Source: Arsukibacterium tuosuense
GTDB lineage: Bacteria > Pseudomonadota > Gammaproteobacteria > Enterobacterales > Alteromonadaceae
Length of the DNA stretch: 64,000 nt
NCBI RefSeq assembly: GCF_900215315.1
Contig: NZ_OBEB01000006.1
Location: forward strand, 267,137 to 331,136
Direction of reading: 5' to 3'
Made by a program: the position numbers and the translations under genes. Every line of letters starts with the position of its first letter. Position 1 is the first letter of the stretch. Below, piece after piece: positions 25,600 through 36,041 of the stretch. The notes beneath the pieces were generated by a model. The model had not been told where the DNA came from, did no database searches, and worked only from the letters and a program-made list of their open reading frames with translations.

Positions 25600-26645
25600 A
25601 GTAGATCCCAGCTTAGCGGAGTGCCCATTACTACATCCTGCTTTACCTTGCGACCTAGAAACTGTGGCAGGTACTTCGGCTCCAGGCCAAGCCCGGGGCG
25701 CACAGAGCGCAGGTTATCTGCAGTAAAAATATCACCGGCTTGCATATCTTTGGCAATATAAAGTGAGCGGCGGTGTATCCGTGAAGCAATTTCTTTGGCA
25801 GTACAACCATAATGCACTTTACCTAACGCATCTTTAGCTTTACGGCATTCTGATACCAGCAGGTTGAATTCGGCAGGCTCCATCGAAAAAGCCGCATCAA
25901 TGCCGCCTTCACTGCGGTCCAGTACAAAGTGTTTTTCAATTACTGTTGCACCCAAGGCGACAGCAGCGACGCTGACACCAATACCGGCGGTGTGATCAGA
26001 TAAGCCGACCTGACAGCCAAACAGCGCCGCTAAATGCGGAATAGTATGTAAGTTGGCGTCGATGGGGCGGGCCGGGTAATTGCTGGTGCATTTTAACAAG
26101 ATAATGTCACGGCAACCGTTACGTTGCAGCACGTCAACTGCTTCAGCCAGTTCGGCTTGGGTGGCCATGCCGGTAGACACAATAACCGGCTTGCCGGTGC
26201 GGGCAACGGCGGCAATCAAACCATGGTCGATATTTTCAAACGAGGCAATTTTATAGCAAGGCACATCCAGTTGTTCCAGATAGTCTACCGCGGTTAAATC
26301 AAACGGTGAGCTGAACGCCAACATACCTAACTCATTTGCGCGGTCGAACAGCGGTTTGTGCCATTCCCACGGGGTCATAGCTTGCTTGTACAAATTGTAA
26401 AGTGAGCTGCCGTGCCAGAGGCTATCAGGGTTATCGATATAGAACTCGTTATCGTGCACATCAAGCGTAATGGTATCCGGAGTGTAGGTTTGCAGTTTAA
26501 TCGCGTCGGCTCCACACATCGCTGCCGCTTCCACCATTAACAATGCTTTGTCCAGACTTTGATCATGGTTACCGGATAATTCTGCAATAATAAATGGCGG
26601 TTGATCCGGACCTACCGCGTGTTTGCCAAGCATAATTACTGCCAT
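25596..26645 (-). CDS. pseI: Pseudaminic acid synthase PseI
   Basis: It condenses 2,4-diacetamido-2,4,6-trideoxy-altrose with phosphoenolpyruvate to give pseudaminic acid. The TIM-barrel NeuB-type domain shows FIIAELSGNHDQSLDKAL, GADAIKLQTYTPDTIT, YKIASFENID, GLSDHTAGIGVSVAA and EKHFVLDRSEGGIDAAFS. The last ~60 residues are the SAF domain (RRSLYIAKDMQAGDIF, NLRSVRPG). Length (349) is typical. It lies 12 bases after pseG. Confidence 0.96.
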   Translation of the reverse strand: MAVIMLGKHAVGPDQPPFIIAELSGNHDQSLDKALLMVEAAAMCGADAIKLQTYTPDTITLDVHDNEFYIDNPDSLWHGSSLYNLYKQAMTPWEWHKPLFDRANELGMLAFSSPFDLTAVDYLEQLDVPCYKIASFENIDHGLIAAVARTGKPVIVSTGMATQAELAEAVDVLQRNGCRDIILLKCTSNYPARPIDANLHTIPHLAALFGCQVGLSDHTAGIGVSVAAVALGATVIEKHFVLDRSEGGIDAAFSMEPAEFNLLVSECRKAKDALGKVHYGCTAKEIASRIHRRSLYIAKDMQAGDIFTADNLRSVRPGLGLEPKYLPQFLGRKVKQDVVMGTPLSWDLL

Positions 26646-26657
26646 TGCTTACCCTCG

Positions 26658-27695
26658 TTACTGATGTCCGTTACTCAGTGTCTTCATTATAGTTTCAGTT
26701 ACCAGTGGTGTGCCTGCGGCAGCCGGTATCAAACCGGCTGCCGTGCGGCCCATACTATCAAGCAGTGCTGGCCTGGACAGGTAATAGCACAGTCGCTCTG
26801 CAAAGAACTCTGCTGACATATCAGCAGCCTGTCCCAACCACACACAAGCGCCAAGCTGGTCAAGAAAAGCCGTTGTCGCCTGCTGATTTTCGGCAACGGT
26901 AACAACCAAACCTGGCAGAGCACTAATACACCTTTCCCAATGACTGGCACCACCACCACCAAGCATGAGTCGTGCCTGATGCATTAACTTCGCCATATAG
27001 TTACATTGCACATGTAACCGCATATTGGGCAGGCTCGCAGTTAGTTTGTAAATTTCTGCATGCCACGGGTTATTAGCTCCAATTACAATATCGGCCGTAA
27101 GTCCCGGAATCTTTAGTTTATTGACTGCATCGATAGCCAGGCTAGTTAAATTTTGCTCGTCACTGCCGCCAAAGCCAATCAGTATCCGGTCAGAAACGCG
27201 TTGCTCCGGGGGGTGATAAAATTCTTCGCGCAATAGCGCATATCGCGGCCCGGTAAGCACTTTACAGTGAACCGGCACCAGTTTGCCATACCGCTGCTCT
27301 GCGTTGGCTACCAGGTTTTGATCCAGCAATAGATCGCAATCATAGCTGCGGTTGGCCAGATCATCTATTTGCATAATATGCCGAAAATGGCTTCGCAGTT
27401 GCCGGCTGTAATCCGCGGCCAGCGCGTAGTGATCTATAATCAGCAGGTCATAATTCTGTGTGAGTTGTGCAAGGGTTGCACTTGCATCTGCCATTTCAGT
27501 AGCAATAACATCCGGTAACGGCAGTATGTTAAAGCCCTGTCTGCGGATAACATCAGCCAGATGACCGGATGTTAACCGGCAGGCAAAATCACAGTTGGCA
27601 CCAAGCTTTCGTAAAGCATCTGCCAATGTCAGGCAGCGCATAACATGGCCTGAACCTAACGCAACAGAAGCATCGGTGCGAAACAGTACCTTCAC
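26658..27695 (-). CDS. pseG: UDP-2,4-diacetamido-2,4,6-trideoxy-beta-L-altropyranose hydrolase PseG
   Basis: It removes UDP from the diacetamido-altrose precursor before PseI acts. The GT-B-like N domain starts VLFRTDASVALGSGHVMRCLTLAD, with the conserved GxGHxxR motif, and contains QIDDLANRSYDCDLLLDQN. The C domain carries ILIGFGGSDEQNLT and MLGGGGASHWERC. The GTG start overlaps the pseF stop (GTGA). At 345 residues there is no room for a fused PseH acetyltransferase. Confidence 0.95.
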   Translation of the reverse strand: MKVLFRTDASVALGSGHVMRCLTLADALRKLGANCDFACRLTSGHLADVIRRQGFNILPLPDVIATEMADASATLAQLTQNYDLLIIDHYALAADYSRQLRSHFRHIMQIDDLANRSYDCDLLLDQNLVANAEQRYGKLVPVHCKVLTGPRYALLREEFYHPPEQRVSDRILIGFGGSDEQNLTSLAIDAVNKLKIPGLTADIVIGANNPWHAEIYKLTASLPNMRLHVQCNYMAKLMHQARLMLGGGGASHWERCISALPGLVVTVAENQQATTAFLDQLGACVWLGQAADMSAEFFAERLCYYLSRPALLDSMGRTAAGLIPAAAGTPLVTETIMKTLSNGHQ

Positions 27696-28387
27696 TGCGC
27701 AGGCGCCTGTAACAGTTGATACAACAACTCAGCACGACGCCAATCTTCAGCAGTATCAATATCCTGTACCAAATGAGCCGGTAACAGCAGCATTCGCGAA
27801 CCGGTGCCGAATACGGCTTTAGCAGTATCCAGCCAGGTATCAGCGGTTGCCCAGTACAGTTGGCCGGCATCATGGAATGTCTCAGCCAGATCTTGTGAGC
27901 GCTGCATAATGCTGGCCGGGTCAAACGGCACTACGCCTTCTGCGTTTTGCAGCAAGGCGCGCTGAATGGGAAAAGAAAAACGGGCGGCGCTAAACACATA
28001 ATCGGCTTTACTGCTTAACAGCATCCGGTATGCGGCTGCAATACGTTCGCTGTCTAATAACGGGGTAGTTGCATAGATGCAGGCACAGCTGCTTAACGGC
28101 CAACCCAGTTGTTGCAACTCCTTAATGGCGTTACGTATTACGTCTGTGGTGCCGGTAAAGTCATCCGCCAGCTTTGCCTTGCGCATAAACGGTGTTTCTG
28201 CACCGTACTGGCGTGCTATGGCGGCTATTTCGGTGTCATCGGTGGAGACGACTACTTTATCTACCACGCCACTGTTCAGTGCAGCCTTAATTGGATAAGC
28301 CAGCATAGGCTGGCCACAAAACAGTTTAATATTTTTACGTGGAATACGCTTACTGCCGCCACGAGCCGGAATTATGGCGACTCTCAC
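27692..28387 (-). CDS. pseF: Pseudaminic acid cytidylyltransferase PseF
   Basis: It activates pseudaminic acid with CTP to CMP-pseudaminic acid, the donor used by Maf. The sequence has the nonulosonate CMP-synthetase signature IIPARGGSKRIPRKNIK at the N terminus, then STDDTEIAAIARQYGAETPF and YATTPLLDSERI. Length (231) is normal. It starts with GTG and overlaps pseC by four bases. Confidence 0.95.
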   Translation of the reverse strand: MRVAIIPARGGSKRIPRKNIKLFCGQPMLAYPIKAALNSGVVDKVVVSTDDTEIAAIARQYGAETPFMRKAKLADDFTGTTDVIRNAIKELQQLGWPLSSCACIYATTPLLDSERIAAAYRMLLSSKADYVFSAARFSFPIQRALLQNAEGVVPFDPASIMQRSQDLAETFHDAGQLYWATADTWLDTAKAVFGTGSRMLLLPAHLVQDIDTAEDWRRAELLYQLLQAPAQ

Positions 28388-29531
28388 GTTAATAGCTCTT
28401 TTAGTGTATCAGCGATAAATTGCTGCTGTTCGCTGCTTAACTCCGGAAACATCGGCAAACTGATAATCCGCTCGTAAAAATCTTCTGCGTGCGGAAAATC
28501 GCCCCAGTCAAAACCGAGTTGCTGATAGTAGGGCTGGGTATGGATTGGAATATAATGCACGTTCACCCCAATGCCGGCAGCGCGCAAGCCATCGAATACC
28601 GCTTTGCGTTTGGTTTTGTCATCCAGCCGGATAATATAGAGATGCCAGGCGCTGATAACAGAGGGGTCTGGTTCAGGTAAACCAATAGTAAGGTTTGCCA
28701 ATAAGTCGTTATAGCTGGCAGCCAGCATTTGGCGTTGTTGCATAATAGGCAGCAAGCGTTGGCTTTGGCTTAACCCCAGCGCAGCTTGCAGATCGGTCAT
28801 CCGGTAATTTAAACCCAGTTGGAGTTGCTGATAATACCAGGCACCATGACTGGGTTCTGTCATCAGGTTTTCATCACGGCTAATGCCGTGGCTGCGAAGT
28901 AAACGCATTCTATCGACAAGGCTGGTATTATTTGTCAGGGCGGCGCCACCTTCGCCAGTGGTGATAATTTTTACCGGATGAAAGCTGAACACGGTGATAT
29001 CACTGTAACGACAGCAACCGACGGGTTCATCCTGATAACTCGCTCCTACAGCATGCGAGGCATCTTCAATAATCTGAAATCCAAACTCATTGGCCAGATA
29101 ATGGATTTGCTGCATATCACAGCTGGCGCCAGCCAGATGCACCGGAATAACCACTTGCGGTAAGGTATCATTGCTTCGGGCGAGCTCCAGTTTCTGCCTC
29201 AGTTGATCCACTGCCATATTGCCGGTGTCCGGCTCTACATCAACAAAATCGATCATGGCGCCACAATACCGGGCACAATTAGCCGAGGCGACAAAGCTGA
29301 TAGGGGAGGTCCAGACCCGGCTGCCAGGGCCAACACCTAATGCCAGGCAAGCGATATGCAATGCGGATGTAGCACTGTTAACGGCAACAGCATACTGTGC
29401 TGTAGTTAATTTACAAAGTCGTTGCTCAAAAGCCGGCACCGCCGGCCCCTGGGTTAAAAAATCACTTTGCAACACCTCAACAACGGCATCAATGTCCTGC
29501 TGGCTAATATGTTGGCGGCCATAGGGGATCA

Positions 29532-29532
<1 letters not shown>
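28384..29532 (-). CDS. pseC: UDP-4-amino-4,6-dideoxy-N-acetyl-beta-L-altrosamine transaminase PseC
   Basis: A PLP aminotransferase that puts the 4-amino group on the PseB product. Visible motifs are the start IPYGRQHISQQDIDAVVEVLQ, NSATSALHIACLALGVG, IIEDASHAVGASY, and the Schiff-base Lys in FSFHPVKIITTGEGGA (about residue 190). The C-terminal half has NYRMTDLQAALG and VHYIPIHTQPYYQQLGF. The start overlaps the pseB stop (TAATG). Length 382. Confidence 0.96.
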
Positions 29533-30539
<1,007 letters not shown>

Positions 30540-30767
30540 TCAAACAATTATTTCGCATTTTGCTGCCTTCTGACTTTAGCACAAAGTTGTTAGCTTGAAG
30601 TGCTATTTGCATATAGTAAGCATAAAGTATGCCCGAAATAAGATTGTTAGTACTTTTATAGCGTTAGCGGAATAATGCTGGTCTGAATGTCCTCTGGGTA
30701 TTAAGTTGGTACATTATTGCCAGATCGGCTAAACTATAACCAATTTGTTTGCTTAAGTGGTGCAGTT

Positions 30768-31562
30768 ATGAAACTGAATGACTCAACGGGTTTAAACAGT
30801 CTGAATCAGGCGCAGCAGCAACAGGAAAGTTTGCTGAAAAAACTGGCAACGGCGCGGCGGATTAACAGCGCTGCTGATGATGCTGCAGGTTTGCAAATTG
30901 CCAATCAGTTAAGTAGCAGTATTAATGCCAACGCGCAGGGTGAACGTAATGTTTACGATGGTATCTCATTGGCCCGGGTGTATGAGCAGGGCTTGCAGGG
31001 TATTAACGATAACCTGGGTGAACTTAACCGCTTGGCGGTGGCTGCCGGTAATGGCATCTACGGTGCAGAAGAACGGCAGGCGTTACAAAAAGAAGCGGAC
31101 AGCTATCTGGCGAATATCCAGCAAACTATCGATAACACGGAGTTTGCGGGTAAAAAGTTATTTGGTGCTGATGCCAGTGTCGCCTTTGGTACGGGCAACG
31201 GCGCAGTCAATCTGACGACCACAGACGTGCAAACTGCTTTACAAAATGAAGATGCATTTAATATCGACTTCACTTCGGCAGCATCTGCTGAGCAGTCGTT
31301 AAGCCGGATAACCGATTCAATAGAACTGATTGGTGGTTTACAGGCACAGGCAGGGGCTGAAGCCAACCGCTTTGCCAGTGCCGGCAGTAATTTGAATAGT
31401 CAGCAGATTGCAGAATCAGCTGCCCGTAGCCGGATTGAAGACTTAGACTACGCTAAAGCGACCAGTGAAAAAACGGCGGCCGATATTCTGAGTCAAAGCT
31501 CAACCAGCGTGGCTATGCAAGCCCGGATGCAACAGCAGCAGGCATTAACTCTGCTGAGTTAA
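30768..31562 (+). CDS. Atypical flagellin-like protein
   Basis: A 264-residue protein with flagellin ends but an unusual start: MKLNDSTGLNSLNQAQQQQ instead of ALxVNTN, and KLATARRINSAADDAAGLQIA in place of the RLSSGxRINSAADDAAG helix. The C terminus has SRIEDLDYAKATSEKTAADILSQSS and ends QQQALTLLS. ATG 30768 is chosen; an upstream TTG at 30717 adds 17 residues with no flagellin character. It lies apart from the other flagellins, between the pse operon and flrA. It may be a minor subunit, a junction protein or a regulator. No FliA promoter is visible before it. Confidence 0.85.
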   Translation: MKLNDSTGLNSLNQAQQQQESLLKKLATARRINSAADDAAGLQIANQLSSSINANAQGERNVYDGISLARVYEQGLQGINDNLGELNRLAVAAGNGIYGAEERQALQKEADSYLANIQQTIDNTEFAGKKLFGADASVAFGTGNGAVNLTTTDVQTALQNEDAFNIDFTSAASAEQSLSRITDSIELIGGLQAQAGAEANRFASAGSNLNSQQIAESAARSRIEDLDYAKATSEKTAADILSQSSTSVAMQARMQQQQALTLLS

Positions 31563-31589
31563 CCATTGCATTAATCATCTATACCTTGC

Positions 31590-31629
31590 AAACGCTATTT
31601 TTTTGACAGCTGTCAAAAAAATAGCGTTT
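31590..31629 (+). other. Perfect 40-bp palindrome upstream of flrA
   Basis: The two 20-base arms (start AAACGCTATT, core TTGACAGCTGTCAA) are exact reverse complements, centred at 31609/31610. CTTGC just before (31585-31589) and GCAAG just after (31636-31640) extend the symmetry with a six-base offset. It lies between the stop of the flagellin-like gene and flrA. It could be a bidirectional terminator hairpin, but no T run follows it. It could also be an operator for the flrA promoter whose -35 box lies five bases downstream. Confidence 0.7.
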
Positions 31630-31633
31630 ATGG

Positions 31634-31661
31634 TTGCAAGCTCAGGCTAGCGCAGTACAAT
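31634..31661 (+). promoter_or_regulatory. Possible sigma-70 promoter of flrA
   Basis: TTGCAA, 16 bases, TACAAT. The -10 matches TATAAT at five of six positions and the -35 matches TTGACA at four. It is 32 bases before the flrA ATG and abuts the 40-bp palindrome. The flagellar master regulator would be expected to have a vegetative promoter. Confidence 0.45.
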
Positions 31662-31692
31662 GAAATCAAAGCAATAACAATAATGCGGCACA

Positions 31693-33192
31693 ATGGCAGC
31701 AAATCCTCCTCTCTATATTGTTGACTCACAGCAGCGTCGCGCCGAGAGACTGGCGACAGTTCTCAGTTTTATTAATGAACCTCATCAAGCGCTCAATTAT
31801 CAGGCGCTGCGGCAGCAGCTGACGCTGGATACCGCTGCGGTTGTACTGCTTGGCGCTATTGGCGAGAGCGAGCACGCTGAGTTATTGTTGCGATATCCGC
31901 GCTGCGCTTTTTTACTGATCGGCGAGCCGCTAACCCCGTTGTTGCAATATCCCAATGCTGTTGGCTTGCTGACAGAGCCATTTTCATATAACTCTCTGAC
32001 GCAACTGCTGCGGGATTGTCAGCAATATCATCGTTTGTTACCCGGTCAGCGCCAGACTGAAACTACCCTGAAATTTGATGGCATGGTCGGTCAGACAGAG
32101 CCGATGCAGCAAGTCCGCTTTTTGATCTCTCAGGTTGCGAAAACCGATGCCAATGTGCTGGTATTGGGGCAGTCGGGTACCGGCAAAGAGGTTGTTGCCC
32201 GCAATATCCATTTATTGTCTAATCGCGCAGCGGGGCCTTTTGTGCCAATTAACTGCGGTGCCATTCCGGCTGAGTTACTGGAAAGTGAGTTATTCGGTCA
32301 TGAAAAGGGCGCCTTTACCGGCGCAATTTCCACCCGTAAAGGCCGGTTTGAACTGGCTCAGGGCGGTACCCTGTTTCTGGATGAAATTGGTGATATGCCC
32401 CAGCCAATGCAGGTTAAGTTATTGCGGGTGCTGCAAGAGCGCATTTTTGAGCGGGTTGGTGGCAGCCAGACCATTAAAGCTGATGTCAGGATTATTGCTG
32501 CTACCCACCGTGATCTGGAACACATGATTACCGAAGGACAGTTCAGGGAAGATTTATTTTACCGGCTAAATGTCTTTCCAATTGAAACGCCGGCTTTAAG
32601 TGAGCGTTGTGATGATTTACCCCTGCTTATCCAGGAGCTACTGAACCGTCAGGCCGCAGGTCATCAGGGGCGGATCCGGTTTACTGAGCGGGCACTGGAG
32701 AGTCTGAAGCTGCACAGCTGGCCGGGGAATGTACGTGAGTTGGCAAATTTACTGGAGCGAATGCTAATCATGTACCCGGACCAGGTGGTGGATGTCGCCG
32801 AGTTACCGCAAAAATACTGTTATCTGGATGTAGACAGTTATCAGCCTGAATACCCGGAAGCGTTGCTGGAACGCGATATGCTCAATGATCTGTTTGCTGC
32901 CAGTGCCGATGATAATGATAACGAAGATAATGATAGTTTTAACCGCAGTGATAACAGACAGCATAGCACAGGCAACACCAGTGGCATCGCCGTTAGCCTG
33001 CCGCAACTCAGTGATATTCCGGCCGATGGTTTCGACCTGAAAGAATACCTGGCGGAGCTGGAAGTTCAACTGATATCCAACGCTTTGCAACACCATGATT
33101 ATGTTGTTGCCCGCGCCGCAGAAGTATTGGGACTGCGCCGGACCACTCTGGTTGAAAAAATGCGCAAGTATAACCTTGGCCGGGACGAATAG
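31693..33192 (+). CDS. flrA: Flagellar master regulator FlrA (FleQ)
   Basis: A sigma-54-dependent activator at the top of the polar flagellar cascade; FleQ/FlrA also binds c-di-GMP in studied relatives. The 499-residue protein has an N-terminal FleQ receiver-like domain (about 1-120), then an AAA+ core from [14 protein letters not shown] with Walker A GQSGTGKE, the sigma-54 loop GAFTGA, and Walker [13 protein letters not shown]. It ends in a Fis-type helix-turn-helix ([25 protein letters not shown]). An Asp/Asn-rich linker (about 408-425) precedes the DNA-binding domain. flrB has its own promoter 67 bases after the stop. Confidence 0.95.
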   Translation: MAANPPLYIVDSQQRRAERLATVLSFINEPHQALNYQALRQQLTLDTAAVVLLGAIGESEHAELLLRYPRCAFLLIGEPLTPLLQYPNAVGLLTEPFSYNSLTQLLRDCQQYHRLLPGQRQTETTLKFDGMVGQTEPMQQVRFLISQVAKTDANVLVLGQSGTGKEVVARNIHLLSNRAAGPFVPINCGAIPAELLESELFGHEKGAFTGAISTRKGRFELAQGGTLFLDEIGDMPQPMQVKLLRVLQERIFERVGGSQTIKADVRIIAATHRDLEHMITEGQFREDLFYRLNVFPIETPALSERCDDLPLLIQELLNRQAAGHQGRIRFTERALESLKLHSWPGNVRELANLLERMLIMYPDQVVDVAELPQKYCYLDVDSYQPEYPEALLERDMLNDLFAASADDNDNEDNDSFNRSDNRQHSTGNTSGIAVSLPQLSDIPADGFDLKEYLAELEVQLISNALQHHDYVVARAAEVLGLRRTTLVEKMRKYNLGRDE

Positions 33193-33258
33193 CGGCATTT
33201 TGTCAAGCCTTTGACGGTGCAACTCCGCTTTTTATCATAATAATCAATAATTTAACCT

Positions 33259-33274
33259 TGGCATAATCTCTGCA
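33259..33274 (+). promoter_or_regulatory. Sigma-54 promoter of flrBC
   Basis: TGGCATAATCTCTGCA matches the sigma-54 consensus TGGCACGNNNNTTGCA with exact GG-N10-GC spacing. It lies 33 bases upstream of the flrB ATG, as expected if FlrA activates flrBC. Confidence 0.88.
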
Positions 33275-33307
33275 TCGACTTTATTATTTGAATAAAGGTC
33301 AGTTGTT

Positions 33308-34417
33308 ATGCCAGGTGTCAGCCACTTTACTTTAAGCAATTCTCAGCCAGCACTGAGCCAATCTGCGTTTTGCCAGCAGGATCTGAGTAGCATGGTCAGT
33401 CAGGCTTTGGCAGGGCTTAACAGTGTTGCTGACAATCGCCTGCAGCATATTATAAATGTGTTGCCTGCCGGGGTGGTGCTGCTCAGTGCCAGAGGCATTG
33501 TGTCAGAAGCTAACCCGGTTGCGACGACGATGCTAGGCCAACCTTTATTGGGCCAGCCCTGGCTTGAAGTAATAAACCGTTGTTTCGCTCCGCGCAGTGA
33601 TGATGGCCTGGAAGTGTCTTTAAAAGATGGCCGACGGATTAAGCTCGAAATCAGTCCCCTGAGTCCGGAGCCTGGCCAGCTGATTGTGCTGACAGATCTG
33701 ACGCAGACCCGGCAATTGCAAAGCCGCTTGGCTCATTTACAACGCTTATCTACCCTTGGCAAAATGATGGCAACTCTGGCCCATCAGATACGCACGCCAC
33801 TGTCATCCGCGATGTTGTATGCTGAAAATCTGGGGAGCAGTAAGCTTACCCCGTCTTCACAGCAGCAGTTTCAGCAGAAACTGCTGGCCAGGTTGCATGA
33901 TCTGGAGCAGCAGGTAAATGATATGCTGTTATTCGCTCGTGCCGGCACCGCGCAGGCCGTGCAACCTTTTACCCTGCAAACGCTCCTGAATGAAGTTGAC
34001 GCTGTAGCAGAGGCATTACTGCAGCAGCATCAGGCACAGCTTACCATCAGTACCCGCTGTCAGGACTTGTATTTACTGGGCAATCTGAGCAGTCTGGCCG
34101 GCGCTGTTAATAATCTTATTCAAAACAGTATTCAGGCCGTTAGCAGTGGCTCCCATATCCATATTTCTGCCCGCCAGGAAGGCACCAGCTTACAACTAAC
34201 TGTGAGTGATAATGGCCCCGGCATTGCCGCTGATTTACATCCTCACATTTTTGAGCCTTTTTTCAGCAGACGGCAACATGGTAGTGGTTTGGGGCTTGCC
34301 GTGGTGCAGGCAGTGGTGAACTCGCATCAGGGCAATGTCCAATATGTGCAACGCCCGGATTGTGGTGCCTGCTTTGTTATTAATCTTCCCATTCATTTTT
34401 CAAAATCAACAAACTAG
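33308..34417 (+). CDS. flrB: Flagellar sensor histidine kinase FlrB (FleS)
   Basis: A cytoplasmic two-component kinase that phosphorylates FlrC. Order in the 369 residues: a PAS domain from LQHIINVLPAGVVLLSARG to about residue 140, the H-box with the phospho-His in LAHQIRTPLSSAML (about residue 160), and an HATPase domain with N box NNLIQNSIQAV, G1 DNGPGI, F box PFFSRRQ and G2 GSGLGLAVVQAVV. There is no membrane segment, as in other FlrB/FleS proteins. flrC follows 29 bases later. Confidence 0.94.
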   Translation: MPGVSHFTLSNSQPALSQSAFCQQDLSSMVSQALAGLNSVADNRLQHIINVLPAGVVLLSARGIVSEANPVATTMLGQPLLGQPWLEVINRCFAPRSDDGLEVSLKDGRRIKLEISPLSPEPGQLIVLTDLTQTRQLQSRLAHLQRLSTLGKMMATLAHQIRTPLSSAMLYAENLGSSKLTPSSQQQFQQKLLARLHDLEQQVNDMLLFARAGTAQAVQPFTLQTLLNEVDAVAEALLQQHQAQLTISTRCQDLYLLGNLSSLAGAVNNLIQNSIQAVSSGSHIHISARQEGTSLQLTVSDNGPGIAADLHPHIFEPFFSRRQHGSGLGLAVVQAVVNSHQGNVQYVQRPDCGACFVINLPIHFSKSTN

Positions 34418-34446
34418 CACGCTAATTCTTCAAGCAGAGGTATCGA

Positions 34447-35880
34447 ATGACGACAGCTACGCCAATACTGATAGTAGAGGATGACGCCGGGTTGCGTGAG
34501 GCCTTGTGCGACACATTGAGCCTGGCAAATTATCAGGTGTTTAGTGCTGACAGTGCCGAAAGTGCCTTGTTGCTGCTGAAAAAACAGCAGGTACGGCTGG
34601 TGGTCAGCGACGTGCAGATGGGCGAGGTCTCCGGTTTAACCTTATTAAAGACCTTACGCCAACATTATCCGCAGTTGCCGGTATTAATGATGACCGCTTA
34701 TGCCAACGTGCAGGATGCGGTAGAGGCAATCCGATTGGGCGCAGTAGACTATCTGGCCAAACCGTTTGCGCCTCAGGTATTGCTCAACACCGTTAGCCGT
34801 TACGTTCTAGCCGAACAGGCCAACCCTGCGACACCCGTGGTAGCAGCACCTGCCAGCATAGCGCTACTGGAGTTAACTGCCAGAGTGGCCCGTTCGGAAG
34901 CCAGTGTAATGATCTCCGGGCCCAGCGGTTCAGGCAAAGAAGTATTGGCGCGTTATATTCATCAGCAATCTGCCCGCGCACAGGGCCCTTTTATTGCAAT
35001 TAACTGTGCTGCTATTCCGGAAAACATGTTGGAATCTACCTTGTTCGGCTACGAAAAAGGCGCCTTTACCGGCGCGATTGCCGGCTGTCCTGGCAAATTC
35101 GAACAGGCGCAACATGGCACTTTGTTACTGGATGAAATAACCGAAATGGATTTAAACCTGCAAGCTAAACTGTTGCGGGTATTACAGGAGCGTGAAGTTG
35201 AGCGGCTGGGCAGCCGAAAAACTATCAAACTCGATGTAAGGGTGCTGGCCACCAGCAACCGTGATTTACAGCAGGCGGTTGCTGATGGAAGCTTCCGCCA
35301 GGATTTATTTTTCAGGTTAAATGTATTTCCGCTAAATTGGCCGGCCCTGGCTGAGCGGCGCGAGGATATCACACCACTGGCTATCCATCTTATCAGCAAA
35401 TACTGTCGGCAACAGGGGCGGGCGGTGCTGACCCTGAGTGATAGTGCAAAGCAGCTGTTGTTGCAGCATAACTGGCCGGGCAATGTACGCGAACTGGACA
35501 ATGTGATCCAACGCGCGCTTATTTTATGTCAGGGTGAGCACATTACCCCTGCAGATATTCTGTTATCAGCAGAGGGTAACGCTGCCACCTCAACATCAGC
35601 CCCGTCTGTCAGTCAGACGACAACAGAGTCTTTGGCCAAGCCCTCAGCAGAGCCATTGTCAATGCCATCAGCCCAAACCCATAAAGCTGTAACTGATACC
35701 GCAGTACCAGACGATTTTAAAACTGAGTTACACGAGCAGGAGCACAGAATTATTCTGGCAACGTTAAAAGCTTGTGCCTATAAACGCAAAGCGGTGGCAG
35801 AAAAGCTCGGGATAAGCGATCGCACCTTGCGTTATAAACTGGCCCGGATGCGGGAGTCAGGTATAGAGTTGCCCGCCTGA
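34447..35880 (+). CDS. flrC: Flagellar response regulator FlrC (FleR)
   Basis: An NtrC-type activator of class III flagellar genes. The receiver domain (1-120) has the acidic pair ED11-13 and the phospho-acceptor Asp55 in VVSDVQMGEVSG, with MTAYA and KPF at the expected places. The AAA+ domain shows GPSGSGKEVLARY, the GAFTGA loop and LLDEITEMD. The C-terminal Fis HTH is KAVAEKLGISDRTLRYKLARM. A Ser/Thr-rich linker (residues 380-410) joins them. A strong terminator follows. Confidence 0.95.
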   Translation: MTTATPILIVEDDAGLREALCDTLSLANYQVFSADSAESALLLLKKQQVRLVVSDVQMGEVSGLTLLKTLRQHYPQLPVLMMTAYANVQDAVEAIRLGAVDYLAKPFAPQVLLNTVSRYVLAEQANPATPVVAAPASIALLELTARVARSEASVMISGPSGSGKEVLARYIHQQSARAQGPFIAINCAAIPENMLESTLFGYEKGAFTGAIAGCPGKFEQAQHGTLLLDEITEMDLNLQAKLLRVLQEREVERLGSRKTIKLDVRVLATSNRDLQQAVADGSFRQDLFFRLNVFPLNWPALAERREDITPLAIHLISKYCRQQGRAVLTLSDSAKQLLLQHNWPGNVRELDNVIQRALILCQGEHITPADILLSAEGNAATSTSAPSVSQTTTESLAKPSAEPLSMPSAQTHKAVTDTAVPDDFKTELHEQEHRIILATLKACAYKRKAVAEKLGISDRTLRYKLARMRESGIELPA

Positions 35881-35899
35881 GTAACCCGAGCGTCAAGAT

Positions 35900-35926
35900 A
35901 AAAAGCCGGCTTGCCGGCTTTTTTGT
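35900..35926 (+). terminator. Intrinsic terminator after flrC
   Basis: AAAAAGCCGG-CTTG-CCGGCTTTTT forms a perfect 10-bp stem that runs into T residues. It starts 20 bases after the flrC stop and separates the regulator operon from the fliE operon. Confidence 0.92.
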
Positions 35927-35947
35927 TTAAAAACAAAACCATAAATG

Positions 35948-35963
35948 TGGCATAACTCCTGCT
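35948..35963 (+). promoter_or_regulatory. Sigma-54 promoter of the fliEFGHIJ operon
   Basis: TGGCATAACTCCTGCT has the -24 GG and -12 GC elements at the exact spacing. It lies 79 bases upstream of the fliE ATG, directly after the flrC terminator. FlrC is the likely activator. Confidence 0.88.
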
Positions 35964-36041
35964 TAGTAAACCTAGCAGCCAACCATTGGCAATTTATTGA
36001 CACAACACTTTTCGGTCAGGTTCGTAAAACAGGGTACAGTT

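Noticed and set aside
30707..30721. Sigma-54-like TGGTACATTATTGCC before the atypical flagellin
   Set aside because: The distance between GG and GC is nine bases instead of the required ten, so it is unlikely to be recognised.
30717..30767. TTG start extending the atypical flagellin by 17 residues
   Set aside because: The extension lacks flagellin character, and secreted flagellins begin directly with the D0 helix; ATG 30768 fits.
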